Shown here: positions 18,179-26,013 of the stretch, in pieces
Layout of the letters: each line of letters opens with the position of its first letter
Numbering within the stretch: the first letter of the stretch is position 1
Assembly (NCBI GenBank): GCA_011526565.1
Contig: WYBL01000152.1
Coordinates: 38,936 to 102,935, forward strand
Source of the DNA: Acidobacteriota bacterium
GTDB taxonomy: Bacteria; Acidobacteriota; Vicinamibacteria; Fen-336
Length of the DNA stretch: 64,000 nucleotides
Direction: 5' to 3'
The notes under the pieces: generated by a model
Seen by the model: the letters and a program-made list of their open reading frames with translations, nothing else
Databases searched by the model: none
What the model was told of the DNA's origin: nothing
Position numbers and translations under genes: made by a program

Positions 18179-19332
18179 AGAAGGCAATCATCCTCGGCGG
18201 CGGCATGATCGGTTCGGCGATGGCGCAGGACCTGAAGCGCAGCGGCGCACTCGACGCCACCCTCGCCGACGTCCGCCAGGACACGGTCGAGCGGCTGAAG
18301 GAGCAGGGCATCGCCGCGGTCAGGGCCGACGTCGGCAGCCCGGCCGCCGTGAAGGAGCTGGTCGCCGGCTACGACCTGGTGCTCGGCGCGCTGCCGTCCG
18401 TGCTGGGCCTGCAGACGCTGCAGGCGGTGATCGAGGCGGGCAAGGACTACGTCGACATCAGCTTCATGCCCGAGGACGCGCTGGTCCACGACGCGCTGGC
18501 CCGCCAGAAGGGCGTCACCGCCGTCGTCGACTGCGGCGTCTCGCCCGGCACCAGCAACCTGATGATCGGCCACGGCGCCCGCGTGCTGGACAAGGTCGAG
18601 CGCGCCGAGATCCTGGTCGGCGGGCTGCCCAAGGAGCGCCGCTGGCCGTTCGAGTACAAGGCCGGCTTCGCGCCCCACGACGTGATCGAGGAGTACGTGC
18701 GCCCCGCCCGCATCGTCGAGCACGGGCGGATGGTGGTGAAGGAGGCGCTGTCCGAGCCGGAGCTGATCGACTTCCCGGGCGTCGGCACGCTGGAGGCCTT
18801 CAACACCGACGGCCTGCGCAGCCTGGTCCACACGGTCGAGGCGCCGTTCATGCGCGAGAAGACGCTGCGCTACCCGGGCCACATCGCGCTGATGCGGGCG
18901 CTGCGCGAGACCGGCTTCTTCTCCAAGGAGCCGATCACGGTCGGCGGCGCCACCGTGCGCCCGCTCGACGTGACCGCGGCGCTGATGTTCCCGCGCTGGA
19001 CGTTCGAGCCGGGCGAAGCCGACGTCACCGTGATGCGGGTGTTCGTCGAGGGCGTGCGCCGCGGCGAGCGGGTGCGGCTGTCCTGGGACCTCTACGACGA
19101 GTACGACGCGGCGACCGGCCTGCGCAGCATGTCGCGCACGACCGCGTTCCCGGCGACGATCGTGGCCGCGATGGTGGCCGAGGGCCGCTACCGCAATCCC
19201 GGGGTCAACCCGCCCGAGCGGCTGGGCCGCGACGGCGGGCTGCTCGAGCCGGTGATCGCGGGCCTCGCCGAGCGCGGCGTGCGCGTCCGCTTCGAGGAGA
19301 AGGTGCTCGGCCCGGCGGAGCCCGCGCGCTGA
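18175..19332 (+). CDS. Saccharopine dehydrogenase-like / lysine 6-dehydrogenase-like oxidoreductase
   Basis: 385 aa with an N-terminal Rossmann fold (GGGMIGSAMAQDLKRSG) and the DCGVSPGTSNLMIGHG segment of the saccharopine dehydrogenase / L-lysine 6-dehydrogenase group, followed by the C-terminal catalytic domain. These enzymes oxidise an amino acid or its imine with NAD(P)+. Placed between the regulator and an MttB-type demethylase, and coupled to both by overlaps, it may oxidise the demethylated product. The exact substrate cannot be told. Confidence 0.75.
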   Translation: MKKAIILGGGMIGSAMAQDLKRSGALDATLADVRQDTVERLKEQGIAAVRADVGSPAAVKELVAGYDLVLGALPSVLGLQTLQAVIEAGKDYVDISFMPEDALVHDALARQKGVTAVVDCGVSPGTSNLMIGHGARVLDKVERAEILVGGLPKERRWPFEYKAGFAPHDVIEEYVRPARIVEHGRMVVKEALSEPELIDFPGVGTLEAFNTDGLRSLVHTVEAPFMREKTLRYPGHIALMRALRETGFFSKEPITVGGATVRPLDVTAALMFPRWTFEPGEADVTVMRVFVEGVRRGERVRLSWDLYDEYDAATGLRSMSRTTAFPATIVAAMVAEGRYRNPGVNPPERLGRDGGLLEPVIAGLAERGVRVRFEEKVLGPAEPAR

Positions 19333-20789
19333 TGCGGCCGCGGCTGCAGGTCCTCGACGACGCCCTGGTCGGGCGGATCGTCGACGAGGCCCTGTCCGTG
19401 CTCGAGAAGCAGGGCGTGCTGATCGAGGACGAAGCCGCGCGCGCGAAGCTCGCCGAGCGGGGCGTGGTGGCGGACCCGGAGGATCACCGGGTCCGCTTCC
19501 CGCGCGCGGTCGTCGAGCAGGCGCTGAAGACGGCGCCGTCGTCGCTCACCCTCCACGACCGCGACGGCGCGGAGGCCGCGGTGCTGGCCGGCGACGAGGT
19601 CCACTTCGTGCCCGCGTCTTCGGCGCTGCGCGTGCTCGACCGCCGCACGCAGCAGCCGCGCGAAGCCGACAGCCGCGACTTCGTCGAGTACGTGAAGCTG
19701 GCCGACGGGCTCAAGAACATCTCGTACCTGTCGACGGCGTTCATCCCCAAGGACGTGCCGGCCGACGTCGCCGACGCCTGGCGGCTGTATCTGGTGCTCG
19801 CCCACTCGAAGCGGCCGATCGTGTCGGGCGCATTCACAGCGTACGGGGTGCCGCGGATGGCCGAGCTGATGCTCCGCTTCCGGTCCTCGCGCGAGGACCT
19901 GGCGGCGCGGCCGATGGCGCTGTTCACCTGCTGCCCGAACACGCCGCTGCGCTGGGGCGAAGACCCGATCGCCAACCTGATCGACTGCGCGGAGTGGGGC
20001 GTGCCGGTCGAGATCGTGCCGGTGCTGCTGCTCGGCATGATCTCGCCCGCGACCACGGTCGGCGCGCTGGTGCTGCACACGGCCGAGGTGCTGTCGGGTC
20101 TGACCGTCGCCCAGCTCGTCCGGCCGGGCACGCCCGTCGTGTTCGGCGGCGCGCCCGCCTCGTTCCACATGCAGCTCATGACCAACCCGATGACCGCGGT
20201 CGAGGCGCTGCAGGTGTACTGCGGCTACGCCCAGGTGGCCAAGCACCTGAAGCTGCCGTGCCAGGCCTACATGGCGCTGTCCGACTCCAAGTTCAACGAC
20301 CCGCAGGCCGGGATGGAGACGGGCGTCGGCGCGTTCCTGGCGGCGGCAGCCGGCATCAACTCGGTGTCGGGGCCGGGCATGCTCGAGTACGTCAACTGCT
20401 TCAGCCTCGAGAAGCTGGTGTTCGACGACGAGATCGTCGCCCACGCGCGGCGCTTCGTGCGGCCGATCGAGGTCCGCGGCGACCTGCCCGCCGGCGAACT
20501 GATGGAGGAACTGGTGCGCGACAAGCACCTGCTGACCTCCGAGCACACGCTCGAGCACTGGCCCGCCGAGCTGTACCTGCCGGGGCCGATGGTCGACCGC
20601 ACCAACTGGGACCAGTGGGAGGCGCAGGGCAGCAAGGACTGGCGGTCCCGCGCCAACGAGGCGATCGACGAGACGCTGGCGGCGTACGAGGTCCCGCCGC
20701 TGCCGGCGGCGGACCACGCCGACATCCGCGCGATGTTCGAGAAGACCGCGCTGGAGCCCGGCCTCGTCCTGCCCGAGATCGGGGCGTAG
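19332..20789 (+). CDS. MttB-superfamily corrinoid methyltransferase (non-pyrrolysine)
   Basis: 485 aa. The trimethylamine:corrinoid methyltransferase superfamily moves a methyl group from a quaternary or tertiary amine to a cognate corrinoid protein. Visible marks are LDRRTQQPREADSRDFVEYVKLADGL, ISPATTVGALVLHTAEVLSG and GAPASFHMQLM. No in-frame amber codon occurs, so it belongs to the pyrrolysine-free branch (MtgB, MtpB, MtcB types), whose substrates include glycine betaine, proline betaine and carnitine. The corrinoid protein gene follows after 4 bp. Substrate unknown. Confidence 0.88.
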   Translation: MRPRLQVLDDALVGRIVDEALSVLEKQGVLIEDEAARAKLAERGVVADPEDHRVRFPRAVVEQALKTAPSSLTLHDRDGAEAAVLAGDEVHFVPASSALRVLDRRTQQPREADSRDFVEYVKLADGLKNISYLSTAFIPKDVPADVADAWRLYLVLAHSKRPIVSGAFTAYGVPRMAELMLRFRSSREDLAARPMALFTCCPNTPLRWGEDPIANLIDCAEWGVPVEIVPVLLLGMISPATTVGALVLHTAEVLSGLTVAQLVRPGTPVVFGGAPASFHMQLMTNPMTAVEALQVYCGYAQVAKHLKLPCQAYMALSDSKFNDPQAGMETGVGAFLAAAAGINSVSGPGMLEYVNCFSLEKLVFDDEIVAHARRFVRPIEVRGDLPAGELMEELVRDKHLLTSEHTLEHWPAELYLPGPMVDRTNWDQWEAQGSKDWRSRANEAIDETLAAYEVPPLPAADHADIRAMFEKTALEPGLVLPEIGA

Positions 20790-20793
20790 GCCG

Positions 20794-21468
20794 ATGGCGA
20801 TCGACTGGGCGCTGATGAACCAGTTGCTCTTCGAGGGCAGGCACGAGCCGGTGAAGCAGATGACGGAGCAGGCGCTGGCCGAGGGCCACTCCCCGATGGA
20901 GGTCCTCGACGAGGGCCTGATCGGCGGCATGCGCGTGGTGGGCGAGGACTTCCGCCACAACCGCATCTTCGTGCCCGAGGTGCTGCTGGCGGCGCGCGCG
21001 ATGAAGGCCGGGATGGCGGTGCTGAAGCCGCTGCTGACCGAGCGCAGGGGCGGCGGCGCCACCTCGGTGACGATCGTGATGGGCACCGTCAAGGGCGACC
21101 TCCACGACATCGGCAAGAACCTGGTCGGGATGATGGCGGAGGGCGCCGGCTTCACGGTGGTCGACCTCGGCACCGACACCTCCGCCGAGCGCTTCATCGA
21201 GGCGGTCCGCCAGCACGACGCGAAGATCCTCGGCATGAGCGCGCTGCTGACGACGACGATGGTCTACATGAAGACCGTCGTGCAGAAGGTGAAGGAGGCG
21301 GGCCTCGACGACGTCAAGATCTGCATCGGCGGCGCGCCGACGAGCCCGGAGTGGGCGCGCGAGATCGGGGCCGACGGCCACGCGGCCGACGCGGCCAGCG
21401 CGGTGGCGCTGTTCAAGCGCCTGCTCGGGATCGGCGAAGAGGCCGCGGCGGAGGCGGGCGCGCGGTGA
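20794..21468 (+). CDS. Corrinoid (B12-binding) methyl carrier protein
   Basis: 224 aa. A helical cap domain (about 1-85) is followed by a B12-binding Rossmann domain. The lower-ligand motif D102-x-H104-x-x-G107 lies in GDLHDIGKNL, and later GTDTSAERF and CIGGAPTSPEWA complete the B12 fold. It carries the methyl group between the MttB-like enzyme and an acceptor methyltransferase. It is the usual MtxC-type partner and equals the B12 module of MetH. The end overlaps the activase gene by 4 bp. Confidence 0.92.
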   Translation: MAIDWALMNQLLFEGRHEPVKQMTEQALAEGHSPMEVLDEGLIGGMRVVGEDFRHNRIFVPEVLLAARAMKAGMAVLKPLLTERRGGGATSVTIVMGTVKGDLHDIGKNLVGMMAEGAGFTVVDLGTDTSAERFIEAVRQHDAKILGMSALLTTTMVYMKTVVQKVKEAGLDDVKICIGGAPTSPEWAREIGADGHAADAASAVALFKRLLGIGEEAAAEAGAR

Positions 21469-23105
21469 ACGCAGGCGCCCTGCGGGTCGCGATCGACGGC
21501 CACGTCGCCGCGGCCGGCCGCGGGCAGAGCCTGTTCGAGTGCGCCGAGGCGCTCGGCGTGCGGGTGCCCACGTCGTGCGTGAAGCAGGGCAAGTGCCGCG
21601 AGTGCCTGGTCGAGGTGGAGGCCGGGGCAGAGCTGCTGAGCCCGCCCGCGCCGCAGGAGTTGCATCTCGGCGGGCGCTTCCGCCTGTCGTGCCGGGCGCG
21701 GGTCGCGGCCGAGGCCGGCGAGATCCGCTGCCACACGCTGCGCCGCGGCACGCTGCGGGTCGAGACCGGGAGCCGGGGGCTCGAGGCGGCCTTCCCGCTC
21801 GAGCCCGCGGTGACGCGCGACGGCGAGCGCGTGCTGCTCGACGGGGCGGAGATCGCCCGCGGGACGGGGCCGCTGCTGGGGCTCGCGATCGACGTCGGCA
21901 CGACGACGGTGGCGCTGCGCCTGCACGACGTCGAGACCTCTGCGCGGCTCGCCACCCAGTCCTTCGAGAACCCGCAGCGCTTCGGCGGCTCCGAGGTGAT
22001 GGCCCGCATCCGCTACGACGGGGAGCACCCGGGGCGGCTGCTGCAGCGCACGCTGCTCGGCTACCTCGGCCGCGCGATCGAGGCGCTGCCGTGCGACCCG
22101 CGGCGGATCTTCGAGATCGTGGTCGCCGGCAACCCGACGATGCGCGACCTCTTCTTCGGCCTCGACGTGTCGCCGATCGGAGTGCTGCCGTACCACTCGC
22201 GGACCGAAGAGGAGTTCCGCGCGGGGCAGCGCGCCTCGACCGCGCTGGAGCGGCCCGCGCGGCGGCTGCGGCTGCCCGTGCACCCCGAGGCGCGGGTCCG
22301 GGGGCTGCCGCTGATCGGCAGCCACGTGGGCGCCGACGCGGCGGCGGTCCTGCTGGCCACGGGGATCGCCGAGCGCGACGGGCTGGCCGCCGTGCTCGAC
22401 ATCGGCACCAACACCGAGGTGATCGTCGGCCACCGCGGGCGGCTGCTGGCCGCCTCGTGCCCGGCGGGGCCGGCGTTCGAGGGCGGCGGCGTGGCCTGCG
22501 GGATGCCGGCGCTCGACGGCGCGATCGAGCGTGTCGCGATCCGCGGCGACGGCTCGTTCGCGCTCGAGGTCGTGGGCGGCGGCGATCCAGTCGGCATCTG
22601 CGGGTCAGGACTCGTCGACCTGCTGTCGGAGCTGCTGCGCACCGGGCGCATGAACGCGCAGGGCCGGCTGGAGCACGACGAGGCTCCGGTGCGCCTCGCC
22701 GGCGACGTGTTCGTGACCGAGGCGGACGTCAACGAGCTGGCCCAGGCCAAGGGCGCGAACGTCGCGGGGCTGCGGCTGGTGCTCGAGCAGTTCGGCGCGG
22801 GCCTCGACGACCTCGAGACGCTGTTCCTGGCCGGCGGCTTCGCCCGCCATCTCGACGCCGCCGCGGCGATGCGGATCGGGCTGCTGCCGACGCTCCCGCC
22901 GGGGCGGGTGAAGCAGGTGGGCAACGCCGCCCTCGAGGGCGCGTCGCAGGCGCTCCTCTCCGTCTCCCGCCGAGGCTTCCTGGAGGAGGTCGTGAAGCGC
23001 GTCGAGCACGTGCGGCTCGAAGCGCAGCCGGGCTTCTTCGACGCCTTCGTCGACGGCTGCCAGTTCGAGCCCTGGGGCCGGGTGGCCGCGGAGAGTCCGG
23101 CGTGA
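21465..23105 (+). CDS. RACo-like reductive activator of corrinoid protein (2Fe-2S + ASKHA)
   Basis: 546 aa. An N-terminal plant-type [2Fe-2S] domain has C38-x5-C44-x2-C47-x28-C76. The long C-terminal ASKHA ATPase domain (from about 140) has AIDVGTTTVAL, VLDIGTNTEVI and ICGSGLVD. RACo/RamA-type proteins use ATP hydrolysis to return oxidised Co(II) corrinoid to Co(I). It begins with GTG inside the carrier gene stop and ends inside the start of the next gene, so it is translationally coupled on both sides. Its presence argues that the corrinoid works in a low-potential methyltransfer. Confidence 0.9.
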   Translation: MNAGALRVAIDGHVAAAGRGQSLFECAEALGVRVPTSCVKQGKCRECLVEVEAGAELLSPPAPQELHLGGRFRLSCRARVAAEAGEIRCHTLRRGTLRVETGSRGLEAAFPLEPAVTRDGERVLLDGAEIARGTGPLLGLAIDVGTTTVALRLHDVETSARLATQSFENPQRFGGSEVMARIRYDGEHPGRLLQRTLLGYLGRAIEALPCDPRRIFEIVVAGNPTMRDLFFGLDVSPIGVLPYHSRTEEEFRAGQRASTALERPARRLRLPVHPEARVRGLPLIGSHVGADAAAVLLATGIAERDGLAAVLDIGTNTEVIVGHRGRLLAASCPAGPAFEGGGVACGMPALDGAIERVAIRGDGSFALEVVGGGDPVGICGSGLVDLLSELLRTGRMNAQGRLEHDEAPVRLAGDVFVTEADVNELAQAKGANVAGLRLVLEQFGAGLDDLETLFLAGGFARHLDAAAAMRIGLLPTLPPGRVKQVGNAALEGASQALLSVSRRGFLEEVVKRVEHVRLEAQPGFFDAFVDGCQFEPWGRVAAESPA

Positions 23106-23857
23106 GCCCCGCCACGGCCGAGGTGCTCGTCGACCGATCGCCCTCCGGGGCGGAGGCGGCCGCGCGGGTGAGCGACGCCGAGTTCGCGCGGCTGCTGCTC
23201 GTGCCGCGTGGCCGGCTCGCCGAGGGCCTGCTGCGCGAGCGCGCCGAGGCGGCGCGCGCCTGGTACGCCCTTCGCGGGCGCCCGCTGCTGCTCGCGCGGC
23301 GGGCGGCGCTGGCGCGTTGCGAGGCGGGAGGCGTGGCGCTGGAGGGCGGCGGGTGGCTTCCCGGCGCCGCGTTCGCCGAGCGCCTGCGCGCCGCCGGCGG
23401 CCGCGGGCTGTTCGCCGTGCTGGCCAGCGCCGGGCCGGAGGTCGACGAGGCGAGTGCCGCCGCGTGGGCCGAGGGCCGGCCCGACGACGGCTTCTTCCTC
23501 GAGCGCTTCGGCGTCGCGGTGGCCGAAGAGCTGCTGCGCGGCGCGGCCGTCGCGCTGTGCCGCGAGGCCGAAGCGGCGGGGGAGACGTTGCTGCCGCCGC
23601 TGTCGCCGGGCTGCGGCGACTGGGAGCTCGCGGCGCAGGCGCCGCTGTGGTCGCTGCTCGCGGGCGATGCAGCCCTGCCCCCTCCCGTCGAGCTGCTGGC
23701 GTCCGGGCAGCTTCGGCCGAAGGCGTCGATCCTGGCGGCGCTCGCCGTGGCAACCCGGGCGGCGGAGCCGGCGGCCGCGGGCCCGCGCGAGGCCTGCCGC
23801 GGCTGCGACCTGCATCCCTGCGCCTTCCGGCGCGCGCCGTATCGGGGAGTGGCATGA
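23102..23857 (+). CDS. MetH reactivation-domain homologue (stand-alone)
   Basis: 251 aa, read as a free-standing version of the C-terminal SAM-dependent reactivation domain of methionine synthase. The string LSPGCGDWELAAQAPLWSLL followed by LLASGQLRPKASI matches the SPGYGDW...Q and PRKS segments of that family. A C-terminal cluster CRGCDLHPCAFR adds three cysteines, as in short family members. The usual tyrosine of SPGYGD is cysteine here, which could alter SAM binding. It would reactivate oxidised cobalamin by reductive methylation, alongside the RACo-like protein. The call rests on motif recall. Confidence 0.7.
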   Translation: MSPATAEVLVDRSPSGAEAAARVSDAEFARLLLVPRGRLAEGLLRERAEAARAWYALRGRPLLLARRAALARCEAGGVALEGGGWLPGAAFAERLRAAGGRGLFAVLASAGPEVDEASAAAWAEGRPDDGFFLERFGVAVAEELLRGAAVALCREAEAAGETLLPPLSPGCGDWELAAQAPLWSLLAGDAALPPPVELLASGQLRPKASILAALAVATRAAEPAAAGPREACRGCDLHPCAFRRAPYRGVA

Positions 23858-24750
23858 GCAACCTGCTGAGAGCCGCCGCGGAGCGGGTGCTCCTGGGCGA
23901 CGGGGCGATGGGCACGCAGTTGCAGCAGGCCGGGCTGGAGTCCGGCCACTGCGGCGAGGCGTGGAACCTCGACCACCCGGAGCGCGTGCTGGCGATCCAG
24001 CGCGCCTACGTGGCGGCGGGCTCCGACTGCCTGATCACCAACACCTTCGGCGCCAGCCGCGTGATGCTCGAGCGCCACGGCGAAGGCGACCGGGTGGTGG
24101 CCATCAACCGAGCGGGCGCGGAGCTGGCGCGGCAGGCGTTCGGCGGCCGGCCGGGCTTCGTGCTCGGCGACATCGGCCCCTTCGGCGGGCTGATGGAGCC
24201 CTACGGGGAGATCGCGCGCGCGACCGTGGAGGCCGCGTTCCGCGAGCAGGCGAAGGCGCTGGTCGCCGGCGGGGTCGACGCCATCATCGTCGAGACCCAG
24301 ACGGCCCTCGAGGAGCTGGAGATCGTGATCGCCGCGGCCCGCGACGCCGGGGCGAAGGTCGTGATCGGCTCCATCGCGTTCGACAAGATGCTCGACGAGG
24401 ACGACGTGCGGACCATGATGGGGGTGAGTCCCGAGACCGCCGCCGAGTTCCTGGTCGCCCGCGGCGCCGACGTCGCGGCGCTCAACTGCGGCACGGGCGT
24501 CGACATGCGGATGGCGGCGGCGATCGTGCGCCGCTACCGCGCGGCCTGCGGCCTGCCGGTGATGGCCCAGCCCAACGCGGGCGCCCCGGTGCTGGAGAAC
24601 CTGCAGGTCGTCTACAAGCAGACGGCGGAGGAGATGGCGGCCGGCCTGCAGGAGCTGCTGGCGGCGGGCGCCCGCATCGTCGGCGGCTGCTGCGGCAGCA
24701 CCCCCGCCCACATCGCCGCCCTGCGGGCGAGGCTCGACTCATGCAAGTGA
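23854..24750 (+). CDS. Homocysteine S-methyltransferase (MetH N-terminal type)
   Basis: 298 aa, a pfam02574-type barrel. The N-terminus LLGDGAMGTQLQ, the segment ITNTFGAS, and the zinc ligands C212 (LNCGTG) and C279/C280 (GGCCGSTP) are all present. It transfers methyl to homocysteine to give methionine. In this operon the donor is probably methyl-cobalamin on the adjacent carrier rather than betaine or S-methylmethionine; that is inference from context. It overlaps both neighbours (4 bp before, 10 bp after). Confidence 0.9.
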   Translation: MSNLLRAAAERVLLGDGAMGTQLQQAGLESGHCGEAWNLDHPERVLAIQRAYVAAGSDCLITNTFGASRVMLERHGEGDRVVAINRAGAELARQAFGGRPGFVLGDIGPFGGLMEPYGEIARATVEAAFREQAKALVAGGVDAIIVETQTALEELEIVIAAARDAGAKVVIGSIAFDKMLDEDDVRTMMGVSPETAAEFLVARGADVAALNCGTGVDMRMAAAIVRRYRAACGLPVMAQPNAGAPVLENLQVVYKQTAEEMAAGLQELLAAGARIVGGCCGSTPAHIAALRARLDSCK

Positions 24751-25070
24751 CGATCGCGATCGACGAAGCCGCCGCCGAGCAGCACCTCGGCTCCCACCTG
24801 AAGGACGGCTCGGGCATCGGCATCAACTACGCCGACGCCTACCTCAAGCCGTTCAGGCTGACGCTGGAGGACGGCCGCAAGCTGCTGTGCAAGCGCCGCG
24901 GCCTCAAGCTCACGCTGACGATCGGCGACCGCTCGGGCGAGGGCCTGATGCGCCGCCTGCAGCACGGCCCCGACGAGCGCCGCATCCTGCGCGAGGCGCT
25001 GAAGGAAGCCGCGACGGCGGCCGGCGCGACGATCGCCTTCGAACCCGGCGCGGTGCTCCTGGAGCTCTGA
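24741..25070 (+). CDS. Uncharacterised 109-aa protein, last gene of the corrinoid operon
   Basis: No family is recognised. The protein is short, charged, with no signal or membrane segment. It has a GIGINYADAYLKPF motif near the start, a basic KLLCKRRGLKLTL strand with the only cysteine, and a helical REALKEAATAAGATIAF end. The ATG overlaps the homocysteine methyltransferase gene by 10 bp, so its expression is tied to the operon. It could be a small accessory or chaperone-like subunit of the methyltransfer complex; this is only inferred from position. Confidence 0.6.
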   Translation: MQVTIAIDEAAAEQHLGSHLKDGSGIGINYADAYLKPFRLTLEDGRKLLCKRRGLKLTLTIGDRSGEGLMRRLQHGPDERRILREALKEAATAAGATIAFEPGAVLLEL

Positions 25071-25098
25071 GCCGGGCAGGCCGCCGGCCCGCTCGTTC

Positions 25099-25668
25099 CT
25101 ACCGGGCGCGCTCCACGAAGCGGCCGTCGCGGGTGTCGACGCGGATCTTCTCGCCGGTCTCGATGTAGCTCGGGACCTGGACGACCGCGCCGGTCTCGCA
25201 GATCGCCGGCTTGAGCTGGGCCTGGGCCGTCGCGCCCTTGATCGAGGGCGTCGTGTCCGTGACCGTCAGGTCCACGGTGAGCGGCAGCTTGAGGGCGATG
25301 ATCTTGTCCTTGAAGACCACCGCCTGCAGTTCGAGGTTCTCGAGCAGGTAGCCGCCGTCGTCCCCGACCGTGTCGCCGGTCAGCGCGAACTGGTCGTAGC
25401 TCGACAGGTCCATGAAGGTGAAGTCGTCGCCCTGGCGGTAGAGGAACTGCACGTTGCGGTACTCGACCTCGGCCTGGGTGACCGTCTCGCCCCCGCGCCA
25501 GCTCTTGGCCAGCACCTGGCCGGTGCGCAGGTTCTTGACCTTGGCCTTGACCATCATGGCCGCGCCGCGCGCCGAGGGCATGTGGTTCTGCGACTCCGTG
25601 ACCTGCCAGGGGTCGCCGTTCTCCTCCAGGATCTCCCCGCGCCGCACTTCCGTGACGTTCAACTGCAT
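25099..25668 (-). CDS. Elongation factor P-like protein (EfpL/YeiP subfamily)
   Basis: 189 aa with the three EF-P domains (KOW-like N-terminal, two OB). The domain I tip loop reads MPSARGAA, with arginine R34 where classical EF-P carries the modified lysine or arginine. That loop, SIKGATAQ and PSYIETGEKIRV resemble E. coli YeiP/EfpL (PTARGAA, GIKGASAS) more than EF-P. It binds the ribosomal E/P site and relieves stalling at proline-rich or other difficult motifs. The ATG at 25668 gives the normal length. It is convergent with the corrinoid operon (28 bp apart) and divergent from the toxin-antitoxin pair. Confidence 0.82.
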   Translation of the reverse strand: MQLNVTEVRRGEILEENGDPWQVTESQNHMPSARGAAMMVKAKVKNLRTGQVLAKSWRGGETVTQAEVEYRNVQFLYRQGDDFTFMDLSSYDQFALTGDTVGDDGGYLLENLELQAVVFKDKIIALKLPLTVDLTVTDTTPSIKGATAQAQLKPAICETGAVVQVPSYIETGEKIRVDTRDGRFVERAR

Positions 25669-25692
25669 CGCCGCCTGCTTCCCCTCGAAATC

Positions 25693-25727
25693 CCCGCGCG
25701 ATGGCTTCGCGCGGGCCGTGGAGGATA
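25693..25727 (-). promoter_or_regulatory. -10 box and 5' stem-loop of the EfpL-like gene
   Basis: TATCCT (25722-25727, minus strand) would start transcription at about 25715. The leader then opens with a perfect 9-bp hairpin (25693-25715, CCCGCGCGA / TCGCGCGGG, 5-nt loop), about 25 nt before the ATG. A hairpin at the very 5' end may protect the mRNA or control translation. Confidence 0.4.
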
Positions 25728-25749
25728 ACCGCTTGACCCGCGCCCGACA

Positions 25750-25766
25750 TATGTATTGAATACATA
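25750..25766. promoter_or_regulatory. AT-rich palindromic operator of the toxin-antitoxin pair
   Basis: TATGTATT-G-AATACATA is a perfect 8-bp inverted repeat ending one base before the antitoxin ATG (25768). It is a striking AT island in a very GC-rich region. TTGACC at 25732-25737 could be a -35, which would place the -10 inside the palindrome. The AbrB-type antitoxin probably binds it and represses its own operon. Confidence 0.6.
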
Positions 25767-25767
25767 C

Positions 25768-26013
25768 ATGAAGCGCAAGCTGGTCCAGGCGGGCGGCTCG
25801 CTCGCGGTCACCCTGCCCTCGGAGGTCGTCCAGGAGTTCGGGCTCGAAAAGGGGATGAGCGTCGACGTCAGCGTCCACCCGCAGACGGGCGCCGTGGTGA
25901 TCCGGCCTGCTCCCCGCCTGTTCGAGGCCGGGGCTGTGACGCCGCGTTTCGAGCGGCTCGCCGAGGCCGTCGCGGAGCGCTACGCGGAGGCCTTTCGCGA
26001 GCTCGCGAAGTGA
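25768..26013 (+). CDS. AbrB/MazE-type antitoxin
   Basis: 81 aa. An N-terminal swapped-hairpin beta domain (about 1-45: KLVQAGGSLAVTLPSEVVQEFGLEKGMSVDV) binds DNA, and the acidic helical tail (about 55-81) would bind the toxin. The ATG at 25768 is preferred over the upstream TTG (25756), which lies inside the operator palindrome. It overlaps the toxin gene by 4 bp (GTGA). It should neutralise the Doc toxin and autoregulate the operon. Confidence 0.85.
   Translation: MKRKLVQAGGSLAVTLPSEVVQEFGLEKGMSVDVSVHPQTGAVVIRPAPRLFEAGAVTPRFERLAEAVAERYAEAFRELAK

Noticed and set aside
19332..20789. Pyrrolysine-type trimethylamine methyltransferase
   Set aside because: No in-frame TAG codon and no pyl genes in the window; the protein fits the non-pyrrolysine branch.
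23317..23857. Separate short plus-strand gene inside the MetH-activase gene
   Set aside because: It is an out-of-frame shadow; the homocysteine methyltransferase begins at the ATG at 23854.
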